This document shows positions 9,139 to 17,691 of a DNA stretch of 64,000 nucleotides, piece after piece. Where the stretch lies: assembly GCF_021729885.1 (NCBI RefSeq), contig NZ_CP063401.1:1674001-1738000 (forward strand), read 5' to 3'. Every line of letters begins with the position of its first letter. The first letter of the stretch is position 1. The notes below the pieces were generated by a model that was given only the letters and a program-made list of their open reading frames with translations, did no database searches and was not told where the DNA came from. Both the position numbers and the translations under genes were made by a program. Origin of the DNA: Devosia sp. SL43. Its GTDB lineage: Bacteria > Pseudomonadota > Alphaproteobacteria > Rhizobiales > Devosiaceae.

Positions 9139-11283
9139 ATGACCGACCTGCCCACCGGCCGCCAGCACGCTAAATTCAAGGTCCCGAGCGCCGCATCGGT
9201 CGTGGACATGCTGCGCTCTGGCGATATTGCCCTCGCCACTGGCGTCATGGGCCTTATCGTCATTCTCATCGTGCCGCTGTCGCCGCTGCTGCTCGATCTG
9301 CTGCTGGCCGTGTCGATCGTCTTCTCGGTGATGATCCTGATGACGGCCCTGTTCATCCAGAAGCCGCTCGAATTCTCGTCCTTCCCGACCGTGCTGCTGA
9401 TCGCCACCATGCTGCGGCTGGGCCTTAATCTGGCGACAACGCGCCTGATCCTCTCCGAGGGTCATACCGGCACCGACGCCGCCGGCCACGTCATCGAGGC
9501 CTTCGGCCACTTCGTCATGCGCGGCAATTTCATCATCGGCGTGGTGGTCTTCGCCATCCTGGTGATCGTCAACTTCATCGTCATCACCAAGGGTTCCGGC
9601 CGTATCGCTGAAGTCGCTGCGCGCTTCAATTTGGACGCCATGCCCGGCAAGCAGATGGCGATCGACGCCGATCTCAGTGCCGGCCTGATCGACGAGGAAA
9701 CCGCCAAGAAGCGCCGCGCCGACCTCGAAGGCGAGAGCGCCTTCTTCGGTAACATGGACGGTGCGTCCAAGTTCGTCCGCGGCGACGCCATTGCCGGCCT
9801 GATCATCACCTTCATCAACGTCATCGCCGGCATGATCATCGGCATGATGCAGGAAGGTCTCTCTATCCAGGAGGCCGGCAATGTCTATACGCTGCTGACC
9901 ATCGGCGACGGCCTCGTCTCCCAGATTCCGGCGCTGATCGTTTCGACCGCAGCCGGTATCCTCGTCTCCAAGTCCGGCGTCACCGGCTCCGCCGACAAGG
10001 CTCTATCCGCCCAGTTCACCGGCTATCCCCGCGCCCTGGGCATGTCCTCCGCCGTCATGGGGCTGCTGGCCTTCCTGCCCGGCATGCCGGTCATCCCCTT
10101 CCTAGCGCTGGCCGTCGGTGTCGGCTATGTCGCCTGGCGCTCGGCGCGCAGCAAGGACGAGCGCAACGAGGATGCCGCCCTCAGCGCCCTCACCAAGGCC
10201 GCCAGCCAGCCCGGCGCACCCGGTGCTGCTCCCTCTGGCGAACAGCCCATCACCGACAGCCTCAAGATCGACGAGCTCAAACTTGAACTCGGCTATGGCC
10301 TGCTCAGCCTGGTCAAGGAAGACGAGAGCGGGTCCGATCGTCTTACCGAGCAGATCAAGGCCCTGCGCCGCCAGCTGGCGACCGAACTCGGCTTCGTCAT
10401 GCCGCCGGTCCGCATCCTCGACAACATGCAGCTCGAACCCAATGCGTACAAAGTCCGCATCAAGGAAGTCGAAGCCGGCGCCGGCGAGATCTACGCCAAC
10501 CAGCTCATGGTCATGGACCCCTATGGCAACAAGATCGACCTGCCCGGCCACCATACGACCGAGCCGACCTTCGGCCTGCCCGCCACCTGGATCGAACCGG
10601 CTTTGCGCGACGAAGCCGAACTGCGCGGCCTCTCGATCATCGATCCATCGACGGTCATCTCGACGCACCTGACCGAAGTGCTCAAGGCCAATGTCGCCGA
10701 CCTTCTGAGCTATTCCAATGTCCAGTCCCTGCTCTCGGGCCTGCCCAAGGAACAGCAGAAACTGGTGGAGGACATCGTCCCCGGCCTCATCTCGGTCTCC
10801 GGCGTGCAGCGTGTGCTGCAGACGCTGCTCAACGAGCGCATCTCCATCCGCGATCTGTCGACCATCCTCGAAGGTATCGCCGAAATCGCCGGCCCCGGCC
10901 GCTCGGTGCAGATCATCGCCGAGCATGTCCGCAGCCGTCTCGCCCGCCAACTCTGCGCCGCCAACCTGGGTCCCGACGGTAACCTGCCGCTCCTCACCCT
11001 GGGCCCGCAATGGGAACGCGACTTCGCCGAAGCCATGGTCGGCGACGGCGACAACCGGCACCTCGCCATGGCGCCCTCGCGCCTGCAGCAGTTCATCGGC
11101 GCCATCCAGACAGGCTTTGAGCGCGCCGCGCAGCAGGGCGAAATCCCGGTGCTCATCACCTCCCCCGGCATTCGCCCGCATGTCCGCTCCATCATCGAAC
11201 GTTTCCGCCCGCAAACGGTGGTCATGAGCCAGAACGAGGTCCATCCCCGCATCCGCCTCAAGACCGTCGGCAGCGTGACCTGA
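9139..11283 (+). CDS. flhA: Flagellar export gate protein FlhA
   Basis: Integral membrane component of the flagellar type III export gate; its cytosolic domain docks chaperone-substrate complexes. 714 residues: eight predicted membrane helices in the first about 330, including the strongly conserved LLIATMLRLGLNLATTRLIL segment region and the FHIPEP-like loop (GRIAEVAARFNLDAMPGKQMAIDADL), then the cytosolic domain (about 360-705) ending in the VMSQNEV strand. Start ATG at 9139 gives a conserved N-terminus; no strong Shine-Dalgarno is visible. The next gene starts 2 bases after the stop. Confidence 0.95.
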   Translation: MTDLPTGRQHAKFKVPSAASVVDMLRSGDIALATGVMGLIVILIVPLSPLLLDLLLAVSIVFSVMILMTALFIQKPLEFSSFPTVLLIATMLRLGLNLATTRLILSEGHTGTDAAGHVIEAFGHFVMRGNFIIGVVVFAILVIVNFIVITKGSGRIAEVAARFNLDAMPGKQMAIDADLSAGLIDEETAKKRRADLEGESAFFGNMDGASKFVRGDAIAGLIITFINVIAGMIIGMMQEGLSIQEAGNVYTLLTIGDGLVSQIPALIVSTAAGILVSKSGVTGSADKALSAQFTGYPRALGMSSAVMGLLAFLPGMPVIPFLALAVGVGYVAWRSARSKDERNEDAALSALTKAASQPGAPGAAPSGEQPITDSLKIDELKLELGYGLLSLVKEDESGSDRLTEQIKALRRQLATELGFVMPPVRILDNMQLEPNAYKVRIKEVEAGAGEIYANQLMVMDPYGNKIDLPGHHTTEPTFGLPATWIEPALRDEAELRGLSIIDPSTVISTHLTEVLKANVADLLSYSNVQSLLSGLPKEQQKLVEDIVPGLISVSGVQRVLQTLLNERISIRDLSTILEGIAEIAGPGRSVQIIAEHVRSRLARQLCAANLGPDGNLPLLTLGPQWERDFAEAMVGDGDNRHLAMAPSRLQQFIGAIQTGFERAAQQGEIPVLITSPGIRPHVRSIIERFRPQTVVMSQNEVHPRIRLKTVGSVT

Positions 11284-11285
11284 TC

Positions 11286-12218
11286 ATGTCGGCCGCGGTC
11301 CGGTTCCCCGTTCCCGACATCGTCCGCCGCCGCGCCGAGAGCGAAGGCGAGGCCAGCATCGCCTGGCTGGCCAAACTTGACGACGACCTGACTAGCCTCG
11401 AACAGGAGTGGGGCCTGACCATCGGCCAGGCGTTGCCCGGCGGCACAGTCGGCTTTGTGGCCGAGGCGACCGACGCCGAGGGCAACCCATTCATCGTCAA
11501 GGTCTGCAGTCCGCCAGCGCATGACGGCGGGCATGAGGCCGCCATACTCGGCGCCGCTGCGGGCAAGGGCTATGCCCGCCTGATCCGCCACGATGAGGCG
11601 CGTCACGCCATTCTGATCGAAGAGCTGGGCGAAAGCCTCGAGGCAGCAGACCTACCCTACCGCACCAAGGTCGACGCCATCTGCGCCACGCTGCTCCAGG
11701 CCTGGATGCCTGTCCCAGCTCACCTGACGCTGCCGACCGGCGAGGAAAAAGCGAACAGCCTCGCCATGTTCATCCTGAGGACCGCACACGCGCTCGGCCA
11801 GCCCTGCGCACAGAATGTGATCGAGACCGCGCTGATGTATTGCCGTGATCGCGCAGCAGCCTGGCGCCCGGCCAATGCCGTGCTCGCCCACGGCGACCCT
11901 CACCCGGGCAACACGCTGGCCGTACCGAACGAACCCGGCCATTTCCGCTTCATCGACCCCGAAGGCCTCGCCATCGAACCCGCCTACGACCTCGGCGTCG
12001 TGCTGCGCGCCTGGCACGAGGGCATCGAGGGTCGCCACGCCCACGACATTGCCCGCAGCCATGCCCATCACCTCACCACCCGCACGCAGGTGCCCGCGGA
12101 GGCCATCTGGCAATGGGGCTATATCGAGCGCGTCTCGACCGGGCTCCACCTCATGGAGCTCGGCGAAATGACCAAGGGCCGCGAATTCCTGACGGTTGCC
12201 GAAGCGATAACGCTCTAG
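11286..12218 (+). CDS. APH(6)/hydroxyurea-type phosphotransferase family kinase
   Basis: Small-molecule kinase of the aminoglycoside/hydroxyurea phosphotransferase family (PF04655-like), 310 residues. Visible elements: an N-lobe with a VGFVAEATDAEGNPFIVKV strand-lysine region (about 58-77), the catalytic-loop HGDPHPGN (about 202-209) and the metal-binding Asp in FRFIDPEG. Streptomycin 6-kinases belong to this family, but many chromosomal members have no known resistance role, so I do not call it a resistance gene. It begins 2 bases after flhA and may be co-transcribed with it, although a flagellar role is not expected. Confidence 0.8.
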   Translation: MSAAVRFPVPDIVRRRAESEGEASIAWLAKLDDDLTSLEQEWGLTIGQALPGGTVGFVAEATDAEGNPFIVKVCSPPAHDGGHEAAILGAAAGKGYARLIRHDEARHAILIEELGESLEAADLPYRTKVDAICATLLQAWMPVPAHLTLPTGEEKANSLAMFILRTAHALGQPCAQNVIETALMYCRDRAAAWRPANAVLAHGDPHPGNTLAVPNEPGHFRFIDPEGLAIEPAYDLGVVLRAWHEGIEGRHAHDIARSHAHHLTTRTQVPAEAIWQWGYIERVSTGLHLMELGEMTKGREFLTVAEAITL

Positions 12219-12412
12219 CGGGCCAAGGTCCCCGCCGGCGGCGTCGGCTGCGTCACCTCGGCGGCCTCCTCCGAAGTATCCAGCCCGCCCTCCTCGCTCA
12301 GCTCGCGCTCGGCCTGGTACCAGAACTCCTGCTCGCGCCCCTCGGGCGAGCCCTGTTCGACCCAGAGGGCGTAGGCGCGGTCGCGGATATCGTCGTCATT
12401 GATGCTGTGCAT
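12215..12412 (-). CDS. DUF2934 family small protein
   Basis: 65-residue acidic cytosolic protein. The family core is the IRDRAYALWVEQGSPEGRE segment followed by FWYQAERELS (about 8-40); the tail is Glu/Thr-rich. Function of DUF2934 is unknown. ATG at 12412 has GGGAGG upstream. Its last bases overlap the end of the convergent kinase gene by 4 bases. Confidence 0.85.
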   Translation of the reverse strand: MHSINDDDIRDRAYALWVEQGSPEGREQEFWYQAERELSEEGGLDTSEEAAEVTQPTPPAGTLAR

Positions 12413-12464
12413 TGAAACCTCCCTTGCGGTAGGGGTTCAATGCACAGCTCCTCAGCCGGTTGCG

Positions 12465-13169
12465 TCAGCTCGGGCGCTTGGGAATATCGAGCCCCCGCTG
12501 CACTGCCGGACGCGCCAACCCACGTTCCAGCCAGGCCGGCACATTCTTGAGGCTTGCATAGTCCACCAGTCCGCCGGCATCGTAGAAACCGATGAAATTG
12601 CGCACCCAGCCCAGCGTCGCAATGTCGGCGATGGAATAGTCGTCCATGATCCAGTCGCGGCCTTCGAGACGGGTCTCCAGCACGCCCAGCAGGCGCTTGG
12701 ACTCGGCGGCATATCGGTCGCGGGGACGCTTGTCCTCATAGGCCGCACCGGCAAACTTGTGGAAGAACCCGACCTGCCCGAACATCGGCCCGATCGCCGC
12801 CATCTGGAACATCACCCACTGGATGGTCTGGTAGCGCGTCGCCGCATCCGATGACAGAAACTTGCCGGTCTTCTCGGCCAGGTAGATCAGGATAGCGCCC
12901 GACTCGAACAGTTCCAGCGGCTTGTCTCCAGGGCCATGCGGGTCGATGATCGCCGGGATCTTGCCGTTTGGATTGAGCGCCAGATATTCCGGACCCCAGG
13001 TCTCGTTCTTGGTGATATTGACCGCATGCGGCTCATAGGCCAGCCCGGTCTCTTCCAGCATCATCGAGACCTTCACCCCGTTCGGCGTCGGAAACGAATA
13101 GAGCTGAATGACGTCAGGATTGGCCGCCGGCCAGAGTTTGGTGATGGGAAAGCTCGAAAGGTCGGCCAT
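12465..13169 (-). CDS. Glutathione S-transferase, YghU/YfcG-like (nu class)
   Basis: Cytosolic GST-fold protein of 234 residues. N-terminal thioredoxin domain with IQLYSFPTPNGVKVSMMLEE, the cis-Pro stretch GKIPAIIDP and the GSH-binding ESGAI; a C-terminal helical domain with DYSIADIATLGWV. The TPNG segment before the first helix is typical of the Ure2p-like/nu-class enzymes, which act as disulfide-bond oxidoreductases with glutathione. ATG at 13169 was chosen over upstream in-frame starts because it matches the family N-terminus. The LysE gene precedes it on the same strand by 5 bases, so they are likely co-transcribed. Confidence 0.88.
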   Translation of the reverse strand: MADLSSFPITKLWPAANPDVIQLYSFPTPNGVKVSMMLEETGLAYEPHAVNITKNETWGPEYLALNPNGKIPAIIDPHGPGDKPLELFESGAILIYLAEKTGKFLSSDAATRYQTIQWVMFQMAAIGPMFGQVGFFHKFAGAAYEDKRPRDRYAAESKRLLGVLETRLEGRDWIMDDYSIADIATLGWVRNFIGFYDAGGLVDYASLKNVPAWLERGLARPAVQRGLDIPKRPS

Positions 13170-13174
13170 AGGGT

Positions 13175-13786
13175 CTATCGCTCCGTAAGGGCAAGTTTGG
13201 CGCCGAGCAGCACAAACGCCCCGGCAAACGTCCGGCGCATCCATACCATGATGTCAGGACGGGAGATCACGTGCCCGCGTATGGCTGCCGCGAACAGTCC
13301 GTATAGGGCAAAGACCACAAAGGTCATGGCCATGAACACCCCGCTCAACTCCAGCATGCGGTTCAGCGCATTGGGCGTCGCTGCCGGCACGAACTGCGGC
13401 AGGAACGCAAAGAAGAAGATCGAAAGCTTAGGATTGAGGATGTTGATCAGGATCGACTCGACGATCACCTTCCCGACCGATTTCGCCTCCTGATCGCCTT
13501 CGACGCTCAGCGCCCCGGTCTCCTTCAGCGTTGCCCAGGCCATGTAGAGCAGATAGACCACACCGGCATATTTGATGATCTCGAAGGCTAGCGCGCTGGT
13601 GTGAAGGATCGCCGCCAGCCCGGTGATCGCCGCCAGCATATGCGGCACGATGCCCAGCGTGCAGCCAAACGCCGCCCATAGACTGGCCTTGCCACCCCGG
13701 CTCAATCCGGCGGCGATCGTGTAGAGTGCCCCGGTCCCCGGCGAGACCACCACGATCAGTGTTGTGATCAGAAATTCGATACTCAT
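13175..13786 (-). CDS. LysE/RhtB family amino-acid exporter
   Basis: Inner-membrane translocator of 203 residues with about six hydrophobic segments. The N-terminal family signature is present (PGTGALYTIAAGLSRGGKASLWAAFG, about 14-39), as is the mid-protein NPKLSIFFFAFLPQFV (about 115-130). Members export amino acids or homoserine lactone-like compounds; the substrate is not predictable. ATG at 13786 has GGAGGA upstream. The GST gene follows after 5 bases. Confidence 0.9.
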   Translation of the reverse strand: MSIEFLITTLIVVVSPGTGALYTIAAGLSRGGKASLWAAFGCTLGIVPHMLAAITGLAAILHTSALAFEIIKYAGVVYLLYMAWATLKETGALSVEGDQEAKSVGKVIVESILINILNPKLSIFFFAFLPQFVPAATPNALNRMLELSGVFMAMTFVVFALYGLFAAAIRGHVISRPDIMVWMRRTFAGAFVLLGAKLALTER

Positions 13787-13910
13787 CCTGCGTCCTCCAG
13801 ATGTCACCAATCATGCCCACAATTGCCAGCGCCTTCCAGAGCCCGCTCCTGCATAATGGGCGGAACACGCCGCCGCTTCGCGCATTGTTGCCGTGCCACC
13901 GGAGCCACCA

Positions 13911-15005
13911 ATGAAACTCTTCGTCTGCGACCACTGCGGCAATACCGTCTATTTCGAGAATGCCCGCTGCGAGCGCTGTGGCCATCAACTCGGCTACATC
14001 CCCGATCGCAATGCCCTCGTGTCGCTGACCAGGTCCGACGGCACATGGTCGACGCCAGCCTTTCCCGATCAGCGCTATGTCTTCTGCGCCAATGCGCAAT
14101 TTGCCGCCTGCAACTGGCTGGTGCCCGCTCAACACGGCGGCGACGTCTACTGCGCCGCCTGTCGGCACAACGAGACAATCCCCGCTATCGACGATCCACG
14201 GAACCTGGCGCGCTGGCAGACCATCGAACGTGCCAAGAAGCGCCTGTTCTATTCCCTGCTTCGGCTCGATCTTCCGCTTCAAACGCGCAACGAAAACCCC
14301 GCGCACGGCCTGAGCTTCCGCTTCCTGGCTGATATGCCGGTCGCCGCTATGCCCGTCATGACCGGTCATGAAAACGGCATCGTCACCATCGCTCTGGCCG
14401 AAGCCGACGACGCCGAACGCGAATACCGCCGCGCCAGCATGGGCGAGCCGTACCGCACCCTCCTCGGACACTTCCGCCACGAGATCGGCCATCACTACTG
14501 GGATCTGCTGGTCGATCATCAGCCGGCGCAAGACCGCTTTCGCGCGCTCTTCGGCGACGAAACCGTGGACTACAATCTCGCGCTCCAGACATATTACGCC
14601 AATGGTGCGCCCCAAGGCTGGCCGCAAACCCACATCAGCGCCTATGCCACCGCCCATCCGTGGGAGGACTTCGCCGAGACCTTCGCCCACTATCTCCACA
14701 TCACCGACACGGTGGAGATGGCCTCGGCCTTCGGCGTCCGCGCGCGACCACGGACCCAAGATCGGCATCTGTCCGTCGAGCCTGCCAGCTTCGACTCCTA
14801 TATGGAGCCCGATCTGGGCGTGACGATCGACCACTGGATTCCCTTGGCGTCGATGCTCAACAACCTCAATCGCGCCATGGGTCACCAGGATGCCTACCCC
14901 TTCATCCTCACCTCTAAGGTTATCGAGAAGCTGGCTTTCATCAACAGCCTGGTCCACGGCGCGCCGGTGCAGGCGCAGATGGCGCAACTCAACGCGGTCG
15001 GGTGA
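13911..15005 (+). CDS. Putative zinc-binding metallopeptidase with N-terminal zinc ribbon
   Basis: 364 residues. The N-terminus carries a zinc-ribbon (CDHC and CERC, residues about 6-26) with two more CxxC-like pairs further on (CANAQFAAC, CAAC). The catalytic part has a gluzincin-type HEIGHHYW motif (about 190-197), followed by a conserved DYN and an AHPWEDFAETFAHYLHI segment that supplies the third ligand region. This arrangement matches the putative zinc-binding peptidase family (Peptidase_Mx). Biological substrate unknown. ATG at 13911 has GGAG upstream; an in-frame GTG at 13893 is less likely. No signal peptide, so cytosolic. Confidence 0.87.
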   Translation: MKLFVCDHCGNTVYFENARCERCGHQLGYIPDRNALVSLTRSDGTWSTPAFPDQRYVFCANAQFAACNWLVPAQHGGDVYCAACRHNETIPAIDDPRNLARWQTIERAKKRLFYSLLRLDLPLQTRNENPAHGLSFRFLADMPVAAMPVMTGHENGIVTIALAEADDAEREYRRASMGEPYRTLLGHFRHEIGHHYWDLLVDHQPAQDRFRALFGDETVDYNLALQTYYANGAPQGWPQTHISAYATAHPWEDFAETFAHYLHITDTVEMASAFGVRARPRTQDRHLSVEPASFDSYMEPDLGVTIDHWIPLASMLNNLNRAMGHQDAYPFILTSKVIEKLAFINSLVHGAPVQAQMAQLNAVG

Positions 15006-15036
15006 CAGGCACAGGGCAGCCCGCTATCGTTGTGTC

Positions 15037-15492
15037 ATGACCACCGCCATCCTCATCGTTCCGCCCTTCTCCACCCTCTGCAACGCTGCCTTCGCCTTGC
15101 GACGCGAGGTATTCGTCTGGGAGCAGAAGGTCCCCGAGGAAGAAGAGAACGATGCCGATGACCTGACGGCCACGCACTTTGTCGCCATCGTCGCCGGCGA
15201 AGTTGTCGGCACCCTCCGCCTCATCGACAAACCCGAACACATCAAGATCGGTCGCGTGGCCGTTCGGTTTTCCTTCCGCGGCCAGGGCATAGCCAAGCAG
15301 CTCATCCTTGTCGCCATGGATCACGCCCGCATGGCGGGTCGCGATCGATTTTACCTCACCGCCCAGTCCGACAAACTTGCCTTCTACGAACGGCTCGGCT
15401 TTGCCGCCTTCGGCCCGGAATTCCAGGACGGCGGCATGCCCCATCGCGCCATGCGAACCTATGACCGCGAGACGGCAATATTAACCAATTAG
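15037..15492 (+). CDS. GNAT family N-acetyltransferase (ElaA-like)
   Basis: Acetyl-CoA-dependent acetyltransferase of 151 residues. The start has the ElaA-like FALRREVFVWEQKVPEEEE segment, then the VVGTLRLI strand, the acetyl-CoA pyrophosphate loop as RFSFRGQGIAKQL (motif A) and the YERLGFAAFG motif B. Substrate unknown. ATG at 15037 was chosen because upstream in-frame sequence lies inside the previous gene and lacks family similarity; no strong Shine-Dalgarno is visible. Confidence 0.88.
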   Translation: MTTAILIVPPFSTLCNAAFALRREVFVWEQKVPEEEENDADDLTATHFVAIVAGEVVGTLRLIDKPEHIKIGRVAVRFSFRGQGIAKQLILVAMDHARMAGRDRFYLTAQSDKLAFYERLGFAAFGPEFQDGGMPHRAMRTYDRETAILTN

Positions 15493-15803
15493 CAAGCGCT
15501 TAAGCCTGTCGGCGGACTCCCCGCGCCGTGCCCCAACACATGCGCTATTGTCCTCGATGTCGGGAGGCCTGCGCGCCCATAGCAGCGCGGCAACCCCAGA
15601 CGAAAAACCGCCAGGGAGGCGGAGAAGGCCGGCCTCGTTTCGAGAGCCGGCCTTTTCAATTTCCGCACGCCCGCGACAAACGATCAGGGAACCCACGCGG
15701 ATTCGTGACGTTGTCGAAACATCATGGGCCGCACGGCACTCCACCGGCAAGTTTTGTGTCGCGCGGCCCTGTTCACCTCAACGATGAACCTATGGAGCCT
15801 ACA
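15493..15803 (+). other. Gene-free stretch with possible small RNA and terminator
   Basis: No convincing protein gene. A run of potential hairpins lies at about 15560-15654: CUGCGC/GCGCGG, CCGCC-AGGGA-GGCGG (15608-15622) and a strong terminator (15625-15654). A CTATTG-like -10 sits just upstream at about 15552. Taken together these could be a roughly 100-base small RNA, but I cannot match it to a known family. The remaining part up to 15803 is the leader of the PRC-barrel gene. Confidence 0.35.
15625..15654 (+). terminator. Strong rho-independent terminator
   Basis: Nine-base perfect stem AAGGCCGGC (15625-15633) with GCCGGCCTT (15646-15654), extended by an inner CTCG/CGAG stem, and followed by TTTTC. 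It lies about 150 bases before the first PRC-barrel gene, so it ends either the acetyltransferase transcript or a small RNA. Confidence 0.75.
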
Positions 15804-16448
15804 ATGATCCGCACCCTGCTGACCACTACCGCCCTTTCGATCCTGCTGACCGCAGGCGTCATGGCTCAGGACGCCACGACACCAGCCGATCCGGCTGCTC
15901 CGGCGACAACCGAGGCGCCTGCTGATCCGGCGGCACCCGCCGCCACCGACCCGGTGGCTCCTGCCGCTACGGAGGCTGCTCCGGTCGAATCCGGCGCCAT
16001 GGAAGAGACCGACATCAACGAACCCTGGGACATGTCGGCCGGCTATACCGCCGCTGATACTGACAATCTTGGCTCGCGCCTGATCGGCCAGCCGGTCTTC
16101 TCGACCGCCGGTGATGATGCCGAGGAAATCGGCAATATCGACGATCTGGTCTTTGACGAAAGCGGTCAGATCACGGCTGTAGTCATCGGCGTCGGCGGCT
16201 TCCTGGGCATCGGCGAAAAGGCCGTCGCGGTTGATTTCGGCATGCTCGAATTTACCCTGGCTGCTGACAACACCGAGCGCTGGGTCCTGCCCACCACCGC
16301 CGAGGCCCTCACTGCCGCTCCAGACTTCGTCTGGGAGGAAGATGAGCCCGTCGACGGTGCGGCTGATGGCATGACTCCGGCCGACCCGGCTGCTCCTGCC
16401 GATGCGATGGCTCCAGCCGATCCGGCTGCGGCACCCGCAACCAACTAA
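15804..16448 (+). CDS. Secreted PRC-barrel domain protein
   Basis: 214 residues. A signal peptide (MIRTLLTTTALSILLTAGVMAQ) is followed by an Ala/Pro/Thr-rich linker with repeated ADPAAPA-type units, a PRC-barrel domain (about 90-170, with LIGQPVFST, EIGNIDDLVFDESGQITAVVIGVGGFLGIGEKAVAV) and a second ADPAAPA-rich tail. PRC barrels are small beta-folds; exported alphaproteobacterial versions are common and poorly understood. ATG at 15804 has GGAG upstream. It is followed by a terminator and a paralogous gene. Confidence 0.85.
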   Translation: MIRTLLTTTALSILLTAGVMAQDATTPADPAAPATTEAPADPAAPAATDPVAPAATEAAPVESGAMEETDINEPWDMSAGYTAADTDNLGSRLIGQPVFSTAGDDAEEIGNIDDLVFDESGQITAVVIGVGGFLGIGEKAVAVDFGMLEFTLAADNTERWVLPTTAEALTAAPDFVWEEDEPVDGAADGMTPADPAAPADAMAPADPAAAPATN

Positions 16449-16471
16449 TCTCTCGCGAATTATCACTGTTG

Positions 16472-16500
16472 GGGGCTGGCCTTCGGGCCGGCCCCTTTTT
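16472..16500 (+). terminator. Rho-independent terminator between PRC-barrel genes
   Basis: Ten-base stem (16472-16481 with 16486-16495), stable TTCG tetraloop and five Ts. It separates two tandem paralogues, implying separate or attenuated transcription. Confidence 0.85.
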
Positions 16501-16521
16501 GCGTCAAGCCGGAGAATTGCC

Positions 16522-17445
16522 ATGCGCCGCCTGATTACCGCCTCCACTCTTGCCTTGCTGCTGACTGTGCCAGGCATAGCGCAGGAAGCCACCCCGATCG
16601 CGCCGTCGACCGAGCTGGAACGTAGCGGAATTACCACCCCGACCTTGCTGTCGGAAGGCTATGCCACCGGCGGCAGCGATATTCTGGTCACTCAGCTGCT
16701 CGGCGAGACTGTCTATAGCTCGGCGGGCGAGGATGCCGAGAACATCGGCACCATCAACAATCTCGTCATCACCTCCGGCTTGGGTGTCAGTGCCGTGGTC
16801 ATCGGGGTCGGTGGCTTCCTCGGCGTGGGGACCAAGGACGTCGCTGTCGACTTCTCCCAGCTTGAATGGGCCAAAGGCGCCGACGGCTCCCGCCGCTGGG
16901 TGCTCAGCACCACCGCCGAAGCCCTGACAGCAGCGCCTGCCTTCATCTGGACCGACAGCGAGGAAGTCACCGGCGAGTCGGCCATGACCCCGGCGGAGGA
17001 ACAGGACCAGCTTGTCGAAGGCGACCCGAACGCCGCGCCCGTAGATCCAGCCCTGACCACGGACCAGGCAGAGCGACCCGTCATCAGCACGCCCGTCGAT
17101 CGCTCCGGCTTTTCCGAGTTCGACGAAAGCGGCCTGACCGCCGACGATCTGCGCGGCATTGGCGTCTATGGCATCAATGACGAACAGATCGGCACCATCG
17201 GCGATATCATCACCAATCCCGACCTGAGCTTCGATGCCGTCATCGTCGATGTCGGCGGCTTCCTCGGCCTGGGCGCCAAGCCGGTCGCCGTCGGCTTCGA
17301 CAACCTCACCTTCTCCTCCGACACCTTCGGCAACCGCTACCTGTTCATCAACGCCTCACGCGAAGAGCTGGAAGCCCAGGCGGCCTACGATCCGGCCACC
17401 TATGAGTCCGACCGCGACAACCAGCGCATGGTAATCACGCCATAG
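16522..17445 (+). CDS. Secreted protein with two PRC-barrel domains
   Basis: 307 residues with signal peptide MRRLITASTLALLLTVPGIAQ. Two PRC-barrel domains: about 60-145 (LLGETVYSS, VSAVVIGVGGFLGVGTKDVAV) and about 205-290 (DLRGIGVYGINDEQIGTIGDI, FDAVIVDVGGFLGLGAKPVAV). The first is closely similar to the single barrel of the preceding gene, so duplication within the locus is likely. ATG at 16522 lies 8 bases after a GGAGAA. Role unknown; periplasmic location is inferred. Confidence 0.85.
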   Translation: MRRLITASTLALLLTVPGIAQEATPIAPSTELERSGITTPTLLSEGYATGGSDILVTQLLGETVYSSAGEDAENIGTINNLVITSGLGVSAVVIGVGGFLGVGTKDVAVDFSQLEWAKGADGSRRWVLSTTAEALTAAPAFIWTDSEEVTGESAMTPAEEQDQLVEGDPNAAPVDPALTTDQAERPVISTPVDRSGFSEFDESGLTADDLRGIGVYGINDEQIGTIGDIITNPDLSFDAVIVDVGGFLGLGAKPVAVGFDNLTFSSDTFGNRYLFINASREELEAQAAYDPATYESDRDNQRMVITP

Positions 17446-17488
17446 TGGTCTGGCAGCCAGGCACCGTCTCGCCACTATCACTGGTTTC

Positions 17489-17617
17489 ACCCTCCCCCTT
17501 GAGGGGAGGGCAAGCGAAGCTTAGCCGCAGGCTTAGCGGAGCTCGGGAGGGGGTAAGGGAGCCCCGATATCGCATCGGCCACCCCCTCCCTTGATCCCTC
17601 CCCTCAAGGGGGAGGGT
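17489..17617. repeat. Intergenic nested inverted repeat (CCCTCCCCCTT type)
   Basis: Arms 17489-17510 and 17596-17617 are inverted copies, with an inner pair 17545-17554 / 17581-17590. It belongs to the same loose family as the elements at 35029 and 44359. It lies between convergent PRC-barrel and rpoH genes. Confidence 0.75.
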
Positions 17618-17643
17618 GTCGACTGCAATATCTCGCAAAGAAA

Positions 17644-17666
17644 AAGGCGGGCTCTTGGCCCGCCTT
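17644..17666 (-). terminator. rpoH terminator
   Basis: Nine-base stem (17644-17652 with 17658-17666) read on the minus strand, followed by TTTTTCTTT, 26 bases after the rpoH stop. Confidence 0.85.
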
Positions 17667-17691
17667 CAATTCATTCTGCGTCCGTCTCGGC

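Noticed and set aside
11286..12218. Aminoglycoside resistance gene
   Set aside because: Family membership alone does not show resistance; there is no mobile context and no substrate evidence.
17489..17617. Simple terminator for the second PRC-barrel gene
   Set aside because: The structure is long, nested and repeated elsewhere in the window, which fits a dispersed element better than a single terminator.
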